A stretch of DNA of 39,408 nucleotides from UBA1046 sp964624395. GTDB lineage: Bacteria; Bacillota; Clostridia; Saccharofermentanales; DTU023. Positions 26,031 to 34,059 of the stretch are shown piece by piece. Under the pieces are notes generated by a model, which saw nothing but the letters and a program-made list of their open reading frames with translations, searched no databases and had not been told where the DNA came from. Where the stretch lies: NCBI GenBank assembly GCA_964624395.1, contig CAZUWY010000012.1, positions 1-39,408 on the forward strand, read 5' to 3'. The position numbers and the translations under genes were made by a program. Every line of letters begins with the position of its first letter. The first letter of the stretch is position 1.

Positions 26031-27830
26031 ATGAGGCAAGGGATAAGTAAACTGCTAGCTGCAGCTGAAGAGAACAATAATAACACCAGCAGTGATCTTT
26101 TACCTAAGATCGACAAGGTCACTTTGGACATTGCCAAAGATGCCCTGATAGCAGTTGGCAACGAGGTATTTCACGCCTTTGCCAGAACATCAATGAGCCC
26201 TATTATCTACGAAACCCTGGACTATGCCAGCGGCATAGCCGATGCCAGGGGAAATCTTTTAACGCAAGGCAATGGCGCCTGCGGCTTTATTGGTTTGATT
26301 TCGCCTTTGATCAAGGAGATAATCTCTCTTTACGGTCAGGAAAATATGTACCCCGGAGATATATTCATAATTAACGATCCTTATCTGGGCGGAGGTTCTC
26401 ATTTATCGGATATTGGCATGGCCATGCCGGTTTTCTACCAGGATCAATTGATTGCTTTTGTGGGCAACAAGGCTCATTGGGGCGATGTGGGCGGTATGGC
26501 GCCCGGTTCTTTTACAACTGACAGCAGCGAGGTGTTTCAGGAGGGGATTTGTTTCTCCGGTCTCAAGCTGGTTGAAAAAGGAGAACTAAATAAGCAGCTT
26601 GAAGGTATTATTCGCTCCAATGTGAGATTTCCCAGCGCGGCCAACGGCGATATGTGGGGCCAGATAGCCTCTCTTCGCACCGGGGCCAAAAGACTTAATG
26701 AGCTGGCGGATAAATATGGTGTGGATACTTTGCTGCTAGCCATGCAGCGCCTTTTGGATCAGGGGGAGCAGCTGGCTTTAAAGCGGATCGAAGAGTTTCC
26801 CAAGGGAAGCTGGGAAGCGCAAGATTATATGGATGATGACGGGCATGGCAATCCTGTCAAGATCAAGGTCAAAGTGACTATCAGTGATGCTGGTTTTACT
26901 GCTGACTACAGCGGCAGCAGCCCTCAGGTAATAAGTCCGATTAATACGGGCAGCAGCTCGCTGGAAGCGGCGGTAAAAATAGTATATATGGCGATACTAA
27001 ATCCCCAATTAGATGTCAATGACGGTGTCTTCAGGCCTATGCAGGTAATTTGCGAAAAAGGATCTGTTTTGAACTGTAAAAGGCCTGCTCCAACCTCAAC
27101 CTATTACGAGAGTATGCTCTATGCCGTTGATGTTCTCTGGCAGGCATTGGCACCGGTTTTCCCCGAGGCCTTGGGTGCCGGGCATCTTTTATCTGTTTGT
27201 TCCGTTGTTATGTCTGGCAAGCACCATCTTAATGAGGAGCAGTTCCTGATTGTTGAGCCAACCGGCGGCGGCTGGGGTGCCAGTTTGGGCAAGGATGGAG
27301 AAGTTGGACAGTTTTGCGTCGGTGATGGGGAGACCTATAATGTTCCGGTGGAAATGGCTGAACGCCGCTACGGCATTATGATCGATGAATACAATCTTCA
27401 CACTGACGGAGCCGGCAGCGGAGAATACAGAGGTGGCAGCGGTGCTGTCAGAATTTATCGGGCGATGGAGGATGGCCAGCTTTTCACAGCTTCCTTCGGC
27501 AGAAACAAATTTCCTGTCTGGGGCATGGCCGGCGGCAAAGACGGATCTCATAATTATTTTGAGATCCATAGAGCTGACGGCAGCAAAGAAGGCCCCTTTG
27601 GCATTGTCGCCAGGAAGGTGATGAATAAAGGCGACTATGCGCGCATGGTCACCGCCACGGGCGGCGGTTACGGCAACCCGCTCAAACGAGAGCTCTCTAA
27701 GGTGATAGCCGATGTCAAAAACGGCTATATAAGCCTTAGTCAGGCTGCTGCGGATTATGGCGTTGAGCTGGACTCAGACTTGGATCTTGTGGCTGAAAGT
27801 CCGGCAAGAATAGCAGTAAATGAAGAATGA
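26031..27830 (+). CDS. hyuB: Hydantoinase/oxoprolinase subunit B
   Basis: The 599-residue partner of HyuA has the family's usual length. It shows the HyuB block from residue 45 (ARTSMSPIIYE) and FIINDPYLGGGSHLSD, a conserved metal- or substrate-binding region. Late in the chain come PTGGGWGASLGKDGE and the glycine-rich SGEYRGGSGAVR and TATGGGYGNPL blocks. With HyuA it forms the ATP-dependent cyclic-amide hydrolase or carboxylase complex. Its start follows the HyuA stop by one base and uses the GGGGGTGA inside the hyuA end as ribosome site. A hairpin without a T-run lies after the stop. Confidence 0.93.
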   Translation: MRQGISKLLAAAEENNNNTSSDLLPKIDKVTLDIAKDALIAVGNEVFHAFARTSMSPIIYETLDYASGIADARGNLLTQGNGACGFIGLISPLIKEIISLYGQENMYPGDIFIINDPYLGGGSHLSDIGMAMPVFYQDQLIAFVGNKAHWGDVGGMAPGSFTTDSSEVFQEGICFSGLKLVEKGELNKQLEGIIRSNVRFPSAANGDMWGQIASLRTGAKRLNELADKYGVDTLLLAMQRLLDQGEQLALKRIEEFPKGSWEAQDYMDDDGHGNPVKIKVKVTISDAGFTADYSGSSPQVISPINTGSSSLEAAVKIVYMAILNPQLDVNDGVFRPMQVICEKGSVLNCKRPAPTSTYYESMLYAVDVLWQALAPVFPEALGAGHLLSVCSVVMSGKHHLNEEQFLIVEPTGGGWGASLGKDGEVGQFCVGDGETYNVPVEMAERRYGIMIDEYNLHTDGAGSGEYRGGSGAVRIYRAMEDGQLFTASFGRNKFPVWGMAGGKDGSHNYFEIHRADGSKEGPFGIVARKVMNKGDYARMVTATGGGYGNPLKRELSKVIADVKNGYISLSQAAADYGVELDSDLDLVAESPARIAVNEE

Positions 27831-27861
27831 TCAAAGGCTGATTGTAAGGCTTTAAATTTAT

Positions 27862-27887
27862 GGCAATGTCCCAGTAAGGGCATTGCC
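27862..27887 (+). other. Stem-loop between hyuB and the DUF554 gene
   Basis: GGCAATG (27862-27868) pairs with CATTGCC (27881-27887); the inner CCC and GGG also pair around the loop AGTAA with one bulged T. That makes a stable ten-pair stem. No T-run follows, so it may be an RNA processing or stability element, or a weak terminator. Confidence 0.45.
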
Positions 27888-27909
27888 GGATTGATTTGGT
27901 TGAAGAAGG

Positions 27910-28653
27910 ATGTACTTTACCGGTATAGGAACGGTTGCCAATATATTGACTGTACTGATCGGGGGCGGCCTGGGCTCAATTCTCAAGCAGGGCCTGAAGG
28001 AGCGCTACCAGGAGATCTTGATGCAGGCTCTGGGCCTGTCTGTTTTGCTTGTAGGCCTGACCGGCAGCCTCAAAGGCCTGATCTATGTGAACGGTGCAAG
28101 TCTTGAGAGCAAAAATCTCCTTGTCATGGTTTTCAGCCTGACCCTGGGAGCCTTGCTGGGGGAATGGCTGAAAATAGAAGAGCGGCTGGTTTCCCTGGCC
28201 GGCAGATTTCGTTCTTTAATCAAATTTGAACTGCAAAGCGAGCGATTTGTTGAAGGTTTTGTTTCCACCACCATCATCATCTGCGTTGGGGGCATGGCCA
28301 TAATAGGTCCCATGCAGGATGCTCTTTTGCAAGATGCCTCCATGCTTTACACCAAAGCGGTGCTGGACGGAATAATCTGTCTGATCATCGCCTCTAATTC
28401 TGGTATTGGTGTAGTTTTTGCCGCCATACCCATGGCTTTATACCAGGGAGGATTTACCGTACTGGCGGCTTTGATTGAACCTTATCTCAGAGAGGTAGCC
28501 ATCGTAAATCTCTCTTTTGTCGGCTCTCTTTTGATTTGCTGTATTGGCATCAATATGCTCTGGCAAATAAAAATAAAGGTGGCAAATTTTCTGCCCGCCC
28601 TGTTGTTTGCTGTTTTGATTACTGAGCTTTCCATCTTATTAGGCTTATTTTGA
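27910..28653 (+). CDS. DUF554 family membrane protein (YdfK-like)
   Basis: The 247-residue integral membrane protein with about seven helices matches the DUF554 family. It opens with GIGTVANILTVLIGGGLGS and continues with GLTGSLKGLI and TLGALLGEWLKIEERL. The signature FVEGFVSTTIIICVGGMAIIG follows, then the DAMLYTKA-like block and GIGVVFAAIPMALYQGG. No function is established for the family; transport is a guess. The ATG at 27910 immediately follows AGAAGG with little spacing, so the true start could be slightly different, but homology begins within a few residues. It follows hyuAB on the same strand and could be read through with it. Confidence 0.85.
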   Translation: MYFTGIGTVANILTVLIGGGLGSILKQGLKERYQEILMQALGLSVLLVGLTGSLKGLIYVNGASLESKNLLVMVFSLTLGALLGEWLKIEERLVSLAGRFRSLIKFELQSERFVEGFVSTTIIICVGGMAIIGPMQDALLQDASMLYTKAVLDGIICLIIASNSGIGVVFAAIPMALYQGGFTVLAALIEPYLREVAIVNLSFVGSLLICCIGINMLWQIKIKVANFLPALLFAVLITELSILLGLF

Positions 28654-28813
28654 TCAAAGCTCAAATTGCCGGTAAATACCTTTGCCGTCTCCTGCTGCAA
28701 ATCACAGTATGAAGTTTAATTGGCCCGCAACAGCAGTGCCACCTTATAGCTGATCGCCAGATCAAAATTATCTGCTTCTCTTTTTGTTCTTGGTAGATAA
28801 ATAATTGTGCAAA

Positions 28814-28844
28814 AAAACGGCCGCTCTTTTGGAGCGACCGTTTT
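28814..28844. terminator. Bidirectional intrinsic terminator between DUF554 and hydA
   Basis: AAAACGG-C-CGCTC pairs with GAGCG-A-CCGTTTT around the loop TTTTG, with one internal mismatch. A-tracts and T-tracts flank the stem on both sides, so it can end transcription of the plus-strand DUF554 gene and of the minus-strand hydrogenase operon. Confidence 0.85.
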
Positions 28845-28883
28845 AATTTCCTAAAATTTCCGCAGTGGAAATCAACTTGAATA

Positions 28884-30608
28884 TTAGAGGAACTTTTGCT
28901 GCTTGTCACGATAGGTGGTATGCAGCAGATGGTGAGATTTTTCACCCAGGGGCTTTTTGAGGAAATCTTCATAGATGGCTTTGATTTCTTCATTGTCATG
29001 TGACTTACGGATGGGCATATTCTCATCTTCGAGATAGATGGCGTCCAGGCGCTCCATACGCTTTTGATTGGCCTTGGTGATAGGTTGTCCACCGCCGCCG
29101 ACGCAGCCGCCCGGGCAGCCCATGATCTCAATGAAGTGATAGGGAGATTCTCCCGCCCGTACCTGATCCATCAGCTTGCGGGCATTGCCGAGCCCGTGCG
29201 CGATAGCCACCTTGACTTCGGTGCCGTCAAGATTGACAGCTGACTCCTTGATGCCTTCAAAGCCGCGTACATCAGTGAAGTTTACATCTTCCAGAGTCTT
29301 TTCGGTTACCAGCTCATAGACTGTGCGCAGAGCAGCTTCCATGACTCCGCCGGTGGCGCCGAAGATAACAGCAGCTCCGGTGTACTCGCCCATCCAGGGT
29401 GAAAACTCCGCTGGTGCCAGCTTGGTAAAGTCAATGCCGCTGAGGCGGAACAGGCGTCCGATCTCTCTGGTGGTGAGAACGAGGTCAACATCCTGATAGC
29501 CGCTGGAATTCATCTCGGGACGAGCGCATTCATATTTCTTGGCTACACAGGGCATGATGGAGACAGAGAAAATCTTCTCGGGTGGAATACCCATTCTCTC
29601 TGCCCAATAGGTTTTAACTAGAGCACCAAACATCTGCTGCGGTGATTTACAGCTGGAGAGATTATCCAGAAGATCTGGATAGAAAGTCTCGCAGAAATTC
29701 ACCCAGCCCGGGCTGCAGGAGGTAAACATCGGGAAGACTCCGTCGTTTGCCATTCTATCTAGCAGCTCACTGCCTTCTTCCATAATGGTCAGGTCAGCGG
29801 TGAAGTTGGTGTGCAGAACATGGTCAAAGCCCATCTGCTTTAAGCCAGCCACTAAGACATTCATGGGCAGCTCACCGGTTCTCATGCCGATCTCTTCACC
29901 CAGGGCCAGTCTAACTGCCGGGGCGATTTGAGTAACAATAATTTTGTCTGGATCTGACATGGCTGCAACCAGTCTGTCAGTATCTTCGATCTCGCCAATG
30001 GCGCCAACCGGACAGGCGTGGATACATTGTCCGCACATGATACAGGGGCTCTCGGCTAGATCTTTGCCCAGGGTGGGCACAACAATGGCGTCGTTGCCAC
30101 GGTTTTTGACTCCGAGTGCATGGACGGTCTGAACGACAGAGCATTCTTCAATACAGCGATAGCACATCACGCATTTGTCCGGATCACGGAACAAAGACGG
30201 GGTGGAGAAATCTTTCGCCATTCCTCTGACTCTGTTGCCAAAGGGAGTTTCTCTGACCATGTATTCAGCGGCCAGGCTTTGCAGCTCACAGTTTTCATTG
30301 CGAATGCAAGTAAGGCAGTCCTGGGGGTGATTGGCTAGAATGAGTTCCAAAACAGTCTTTCTTGCTTCATAGACTCTCAGGCTGTGGGTCTTAACCGCCA
30401 TACCCTCGTAAACAGGCTGTGAACAGGCAGCTTGCAGGAGCTTATCTCCCTCAACCTCGCAGACGCAGATTCTGCAGTTTGCCTTGACGGCCTGATCAGG
30501 ATGATAGCAGAGGGTGGGAATATTGATTCCAGCCACTTCGGCAGCTTTCAATATAGTTGTATTTTCAGGAACGGAAACTTTGATTCCGTCAATAGTAAGA
30601 TTAATCAT
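28884..30608 (-). CDS. hydA: [FeFe] hydrogenase catalytic subunit of a trimeric NAD-linked enzyme
   Basis: The 574-residue protein is a HydA/HndD-type [FeFe] hydrogenase. An N-terminal [2Fe-2S] domain has Cys34, 45, 48 and 62. A His-Cys [4Fe-4S] site has His94, Cys98, 101 and 107, and two ferredoxin [4Fe-4S] sites have Cys146-156 and Cys189-199. In the H-cluster domain, L1 reads TSCSPGW (Cys298-Ser299), L2 MPCVAKK (Cys354) and L3 MGCPGGC (Cys498, 502). L1 has Ser where the classic motif has a second Cys; see the findings. The small-subunit domain ends the chain (RKSHDN, LLHTTYR). It is last in the operon, 20 bases after hydB, with a good ribosome site (AAAGGAG). No maturase genes hydEFG are in this window. 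Confidence 0.96.
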   Translation of the reverse strand: MINLTIDGIKVSVPENTTILKAAEVAGINIPTLCYHPDQAVKANCRICVCEVEGDKLLQAACSQPVYEGMAVKTHSLRVYEARKTVLELILANHPQDCLTCIRNENCELQSLAAEYMVRETPFGNRVRGMAKDFSTPSLFRDPDKCVMCYRCIEECSVVQTVHALGVKNRGNDAIVVPTLGKDLAESPCIMCGQCIHACPVGAIGEIEDTDRLVAAMSDPDKIIVTQIAPAVRLALGEEIGMRTGELPMNVLVAGLKQMGFDHVLHTNFTADLTIMEEGSELLDRMANDGVFPMFTSCSPGWVNFCETFYPDLLDNLSSCKSPQQMFGALVKTYWAERMGIPPEKIFSVSIMPCVAKKYECARPEMNSSGYQDVDLVLTTREIGRLFRLSGIDFTKLAPAEFSPWMGEYTGAAVIFGATGGVMEAALRTVYELVTEKTLEDVNFTDVRGFEGIKESAVNLDGTEVKVAIAHGLGNARKLMDQVRAGESPYHFIEIMGCPGGCVGGGGQPITKANQKRMERLDAIYLEDENMPIRKSHDNEEIKAIYEDFLKKPLGEKSHHLLHTTYRDKQQKFL

Positions 30609-30629
30609 TTTTTGCTCCTTTGCCCTTCT

Positions 30630-31853
30630 CTACAATAATTTGGCCTTGTAGTCGGCGGAAAAGTGTTCCATGGTGCTCAAGACAGGTGTGGGGGCAGCTT
30701 GACCGAGCCCGCAAAGGCAGGTACAAGACATGACATGGCCAAGCTTTTTCGCCAGGGCCAGATCATCATCGTCAGCGTTACCCTCATTTATCTTCACCAT
30801 CAGATCCATCAGTCTAGAGGTGCCTTCACGACAAGGGGCACATTTTCCGCAGGACTCGTGAACAAAGAATTTTGAAATCTGAGTTGTGACATCAATCAGA
30901 TCTCTGGTCTCGTCCAGGACAAATACTGCTCCGGATCCCAAAGTTGCTCCGATTTTATCCATATCGTCAAAACCGATTGCTGTATCCAGATTTTGTGCCG
31001 GGATGAATGCTCCGGAGGTTCCTCCAATTTGAACTGCCTTGAATTCCTTGCCGTCCCTGACACCGCCGCCCAGCTCAAAGATGATCTCTCTGATGGTGGT
31101 ATCGGTGGGAACTTCAAAGAAGGTTCTGTTAACCACATCACCACTCAAAGTGACAATCTTCGTGCCCGGATAAGATGGGCTGCCGATAGCGGCATACCAT
31201 TCTGCTCCATTTTCGACAACTGCAGGAACAGAGGCGAAAGTTTCGACATTGTTGACAATAGTTGGCTTGCCCCAGAGACCGGAAACCGGGGGATAGGGGG
31301 GCTTGTAACGGGGTTCACCGCGCTTGCCTTCCAAAGACTCGATCAGGGCAGTTTCTTCGCCGCAGACATAAGCTCCTGCACCGACTCTAACTTCCACTGA
31401 AAAATCTCCCAAAGCATCCTTTTCCTCAGCCTGGGCGATTGCTTCTCTTAAAATTTTCACCACTTGGGGATACTCGCCGCGGCAATAGATATATCCTTTG
31501 TCCGCTCCGATTGCATGGGCACAAATTGCCATTCCCTCGAGCAGGAGATGCGGATCATTTTCCATAATCAAGCGGTCTTTATAGGTACCGGGCTCACCTT
31601 CATCAGCATTGCAGACCACATATTTCTGATCCGCCTCGGCTCTGAAGGCAAAATTCCATTTGGTACCGCAGTTAAAGCCTGCTCCACCGCGTCCTCTAAG
31701 ATTAGAGGCTTTAACTTCATTAATTAGATTTGCACTGTCCATAGAAAGTGCTTTTTCAAGTGCCTTATAGCCACCCGCAGCTATATAATCGTCAATCTTG
31801 AGTGGATCGATTTTTCCGTAGTTACGCAGCAAAATGCGCATTTCTTCGGCCAT
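30630..31853 (-). CDS. hydB: NuoF-like flavoprotein subunit of the hydrogenase, short form
   Basis: The 407-residue subunit carries FMN and one [4Fe-4S] cluster and reacts with NAD(H). GRGGAGFNCGTKW and NADEGEPGTYKDR form the FMN/NAD site, GAGAYVCGEETALIESLEG is a family hallmark, and Cys335, 338, 341 and 381 ligate the cluster. Electron-bifurcating HydB/HndC proteins are near 600 residues, with an extra N-terminal thioredoxin-like [2Fe-2S] domain and C-terminal ferredoxin sites. Both are absent here, leaving a core like NuoF. The start has AAAGGAG upstream, and the gene sits between hydC and hydA. The short form suggests NADH-dependent H2 production rather than ferredoxin-coupled bifurcation, but that is inference. 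Confidence 0.94.
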   Translation of the reverse strand: MAEEMRILLRNYGKIDPLKIDDYIAAGGYKALEKALSMDSANLINEVKASNLRGRGGAGFNCGTKWNFAFRAEADQKYVVCNADEGEPGTYKDRLIMENDPHLLLEGMAICAHAIGADKGYIYCRGEYPQVVKILREAIAQAEEKDALGDFSVEVRVGAGAYVCGEETALIESLEGKRGEPRYKPPYPPVSGLWGKPTIVNNVETFASVPAVVENGAEWYAAIGSPSYPGTKIVTLSGDVVNRTFFEVPTDTTIREIIFELGGGVRDGKEFKAVQIGGTSGAFIPAQNLDTAIGFDDMDKIGATLGSGAVFVLDETRDLIDVTTQISKFFVHESCGKCAPCREGTSRLMDLMVKINEGNADDDDLALAKKLGHVMSCTCLCGLGQAAPTPVLSTMEHFSADYKAKLL

Positions 31854-31898
31854 ATTTTTCTCCTTTCCTGATAGCTCAGGTTTGATTAATTCAAACTT

Positions 31899-32342
31899 TT
31901 ACCTGTATTTTGCGACGATGCCGGGAATTTTTTCCACTGTGACATCAAAATAAGGTTCACCGTTAATGGTAATCACAGGGGTAGACTGGCATTGGCCAAC
32001 GCATTGAGTAAATTCCAGTGCAAACAGACCATCTTCAGTGCTAGATCCCATGCTGACTCCCAGCTCTTTTTCCAATGCTGCAATAACATCATCAGCCCCT
32101 GCAATGTGACACGGTGCGCTCTCGCAGATCCTGATGATATTTTTGCCTCTTTTTCTGATAGAGAACATTGAATAAAATGAAGCCACTCCATATGCCTCTG
32201 ATGTTGGAAGACCAAACATTTTGGCTGCTTGGATGATGGCTTCTTCGGGCAAATAGCTTAATTCATCTTGGATTGCATGGAATGCCTCTATCATGCCGCC
32301 TGGTATTTCTGCATACTTTGCCAGAATTTCCTGATACTCCAT
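31899..32342 (-). CDS. hydC: NuoE-like [2Fe-2S] subunit of the hydrogenase
   Basis: The 147-residue protein is a thioredoxin-like ferredoxin of the NuoE/HndA type. Its [2Fe-2S] ligands are Cys73 and Cys78 (CESAPCH) and Cys114 and Cys118 (CVGQC). The N-terminal helical part has the usual block LPEEAIIQAAKMFGLP and VYGVASFY-like VASFYSMF. It relays electrons between the flavin of HydB and the HydA iron-sulfur chain. It is first in the operon: hydC, 45 bases, hydB, 20 bases, hydA. A clear promoter sits 53 bases upstream of its start. Confidence 0.95.
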   Translation of the reverse strand: MEYQEILAKYAEIPGGMIEAFHAIQDELSYLPEEAIIQAAKMFGLPTSEAYGVASFYSMFSIRKRGKNIIRICESAPCHIAGADDVIAALEKELGVSMGSSTEDGLFALEFTQCVGQCQSTPVITINGEPYFDVTVEKIPGIVAKYR

Positions 32343-32370
32343 AAATTTTCCTGCCTTTCTTTTATAAATA

Positions 32371-32469
32371 TTCCACCCTAGCTAAATAACGCCTGTTATA
32401 ATTTCAGGCTGCTGAACAAACAAGAAAATCTCTGATGACAGATATATTCTCACTTTAGTTAGGGTAGAA
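32371..32469. repeat. Inverted pair of a 17-bp motif bracketing the hyd promoter
   Basis: TTCCACCCTAGCTAAAT (32371-32387) and the reverse complement of CTTTAGTTAGGGTAGAA (32453-32469) agree at 14 of 17 bases. The first copy lies just downstream of the -10 and the second upstream of the -35, so the pair flanks the promoter. The spacing is typical of a looping or double-site operator, but the regulator is unknown. The motif is not the Rex consensus (TTGTGAA-N4-TTCACAA). Confidence 0.6.
32395..32423 (-). promoter_or_regulatory. Promoter of the hydCBA operon
   Basis: On the minus strand TTGTTT (plus 32418-32423) and TATAAC (plus 32395-32400) are 17 bases apart. The predicted start of transcription lies about 45 bases before the hydC ATG. 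The promoter lies between the two arms of the inverted motif listed separately. Confidence 0.6.
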
Positions 32470-32529
32470 CTGTATATGGAATTCTGTAGTAATTCTATGT
32501 GAATGGCAAAACAAGTACAATAGGGATGA

Positions 32530-32559
32530 TGCACATAAACAGGGTGAAAATTATGTGCA
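32530..32559. repeat. Perfect 9-bp inverted repeat, 12-base spacer
   Basis: TGCACATAA (32530-32538) and TTATGTGCA (32551-32559) are perfect reverse complements around the spacer ACAGGGTGAAAA. There is no T-run, so it is not a terminator. It lies in the gap between two divergent transcription units and may be an operator or RNA structure. Confidence 0.55.
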
Positions 32560-32706
32560 AATAACCAAATAAATTAGATATACAAATAATGCTGTCTGGC
32601 TCTTTGTTATTATTGAGCTTTTCCTTTTAATTTGACTGCTTACGGCCTTGGTAGCTTGAAAAATCGTTTGCAGAAATTAGATTTTGCCCCTTGGTCTGCA
32701 AGTTTA

Positions 32707-32736
32707 TTGAGCAAAAATTTCTAATAGCATTATAAT
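32707..32736 (+). promoter_or_regulatory. Promoter for the YkvI-like transporter gene
   Basis: TTGAGC (32707-32712) and a perfect TATAAT (32731-32736) are separated by 18 bases. The start codon is about 45 bases further on. Confidence 0.55.
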
Positions 32737-32785
32737 AGACGAAAACTAAGCGCTGAGTAAAAAATACGACAAAAGATGATCATCA

Positions 32786-33880
32786 ATGCCTATGGTGCAA
32801 GAGGAAAAATTAGACAAATTAGCTGTAATCAGGTATGCGGGTGCTTTTTCCGCCTGGGTGATAGGTTCCGGCTTTGCCACCGGCCAGGAGATACTGCAGT
32901 TTTTCACCGGTTTCGGCCGCTGGAGCTATGCTGTGATTGTTTTGAATGCCCTCGCTTATATTGGCTTTAACCTACTTCTTTTCTTTGCCGGATACAGGCA
33001 CAGAGATAAGGATAATTTTAATCACTTTGAATACTTTCTAAATAAGCAGCTGGGCAGGATCTATAACTGGTCAATTCCCGTGATCTTGCTGGCAGTCATG
33101 CCGGTTTTGATCTCGGGAGCGGGTGCGACCCTTTATGAGCACTACAATATACCGCATTATCTTGGTTCAGCCTTGATGACCATCCTTGTTTTACTGGCCT
33201 ATCTGGCGGGTTTTGAAAAACTGGTGAAAATTGTCTCAAGCATCAGCTCTGTCATTGTAATTTTAATTGTGACAGTGGCCCTGCTCAGCTGTATCAGCAA
33301 TTTCAGTCATTTTTCAACTATCGCCAGCAATGAGCCCATGCTTCAGGAAAAACAAAACTCCCCCCACTGGCTGATCAGTGCCATATTATATGTCTCCCTG
33401 ATTTATCTGACCGGCAGCAGCTATTTTACCAGCATCGGCAAGACAGCAGAGAAGAAAAGGGAGTTAAAATACGGTGCTCTGGCTGGCGCCATAATTGTTA
33501 TTTTGACCATAGCTGCTTTGAATACTGCCATGTTCCTTAAAGGAGATGAGGTGGCTGATCGTGATATACCAATGCTCTATTTGGCTAATGAAATATCTGC
33601 CGGACTCGGCTCAATCTTTTCAATCGTCTTGGTTTTAGGTATCTTCCCCTCCTGTTCAGCCATGCTCTGGACTGTCTGCAGCCGCTTTAAACGGGGAGGG
33701 GTAAGAGGCAACAAGCTCTTTGCTGTCGCCATAGCTGCTTTTATTTATATTGTTTCTTTATTTTCGTTTACAGAGCTGGTGGCGGTATTATATCCGTTGG
33801 TGGGATATCTGGGCCTTGTTTTTACAGGGGGTATGATCTTCAAAGGGATCAAAGAAATATTGGCGCGCAAAGCTATCTAG
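32786..33880 (+). CDS. YkvI family membrane transporter-like protein
   Basis: The 364-residue membrane protein has about ten helices and the LeuT-like features of YkvI proteins. The first helix contains WVIGSGFATGQEILQFF, an interrupted, glycine-rich helix like those that bind substrate in the amino-acid/Na+ transporter fold. A central helix block (VSLIYLTGSSYFTSIG) and the C-terminal VAVLYPLVGYLGLVF follow. Substrate and coupling ion are unknown; amino acid or amine uptake is a family-based guess. ATG 32786 has only a weak ribosome site (AAAAGATG); the ATG two codons later is equally possible. The gene stands alone between the hydrogenase operon and the small orphan gene. Confidence 0.8.
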   Translation: MPMVQEEKLDKLAVIRYAGAFSAWVIGSGFATGQEILQFFTGFGRWSYAVIVLNALAYIGFNLLLFFAGYRHRDKDNFNHFEYFLNKQLGRIYNWSIPVILLAVMPVLISGAGATLYEHYNIPHYLGSALMTILVLLAYLAGFEKLVKIVSSISSVIVILIVTVALLSCISNFSHFSTIASNEPMLQEKQNSPHWLISAILYVSLIYLTGSSYFTSIGKTAEKKRELKYGALAGAIIVILTIAALNTAMFLKGDEVADRDIPMLYLANEISAGLGSIFSIVLVLGIFPSCSAMLWTVCSRFKRGGVRGNKLFAVAIAAFIYIVSLFSFTELVAVLYPLVGYLGLVFTGGMIFKGIKEILARKAI

Positions 33881-33959
33881 CTAAGCCGGCAGCCAAAAAG
33901 GCAAGAGCAAAAGCCCGGATCGATTGAAGCGGGCGGCTGGTAGATTTAGGCGCCTCTAA

Positions 33960-34002
33960 TTTCAGCAAAATCTCCGATTGACCAAAGCGAGAATTGCTGA
34001 AA
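33960..34002. other. Extended stem-loop downstream of the orphan gene
   Basis: TTTCAGCAA (33960-33968) pairs perfectly with TTGCTGAAA (33994-34002), and inside it TCTC pairs with GAGA, giving a 13-pair stem with small bulges and a 14-base loop. A second short hairpin TTTATCT-C-AGATAAA (about 34033-34047) lies closer to the minus-strand gene. Between the YkvI-like and orphan genes, these two could terminate both strands or form a small RNA; neither has a strong T-run. Confidence 0.5.
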
Positions 34003-34059
34003 CTTCAAAGACGAAAGCTTAAACAAGAAGATATTTTATCTCAGATAAAGCAGCCTCTT

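Larger units (their letters stand above)
32470..32785. other. Non-coding stretch upstream of the YkvI-like gene
   Basis: No gene is seen here. Together with 32343-32469 this is a 443-base gap between the hydrogenase operon and the transporter gene. Its notable contents are the inverted repeat at 32530-32559, a stem formed by TTGCAG and CTGCAA near 32670-32700, and the plus-strand promoter at 32707-32736. A stretch of very high A+T content surrounds the inverted repeat. It may host a small regulatory RNA or operators, but nothing proves it. Confidence 0.4.

Noticed and set aside
25514..26161. Long minus-strand open frame of 215 codons across hyuA and hyuB
   Set aside because: It lies wholly opposite well-conserved coding sequence, has no ribosome site of note and resembles no family.
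28661..29131. Minus-strand open frame of 156 codons near the hydA end
   Set aside because: It overlaps the hydA C-terminus in another frame and spans the bidirectional terminator, so it is not a gene.
32371..32469. Rex binding site at the hydrogenase promoter
   Set aside because: The motif does not fit TTGTGAA-N4-TTCACAA; it was kept only as an unassigned inverted pair.
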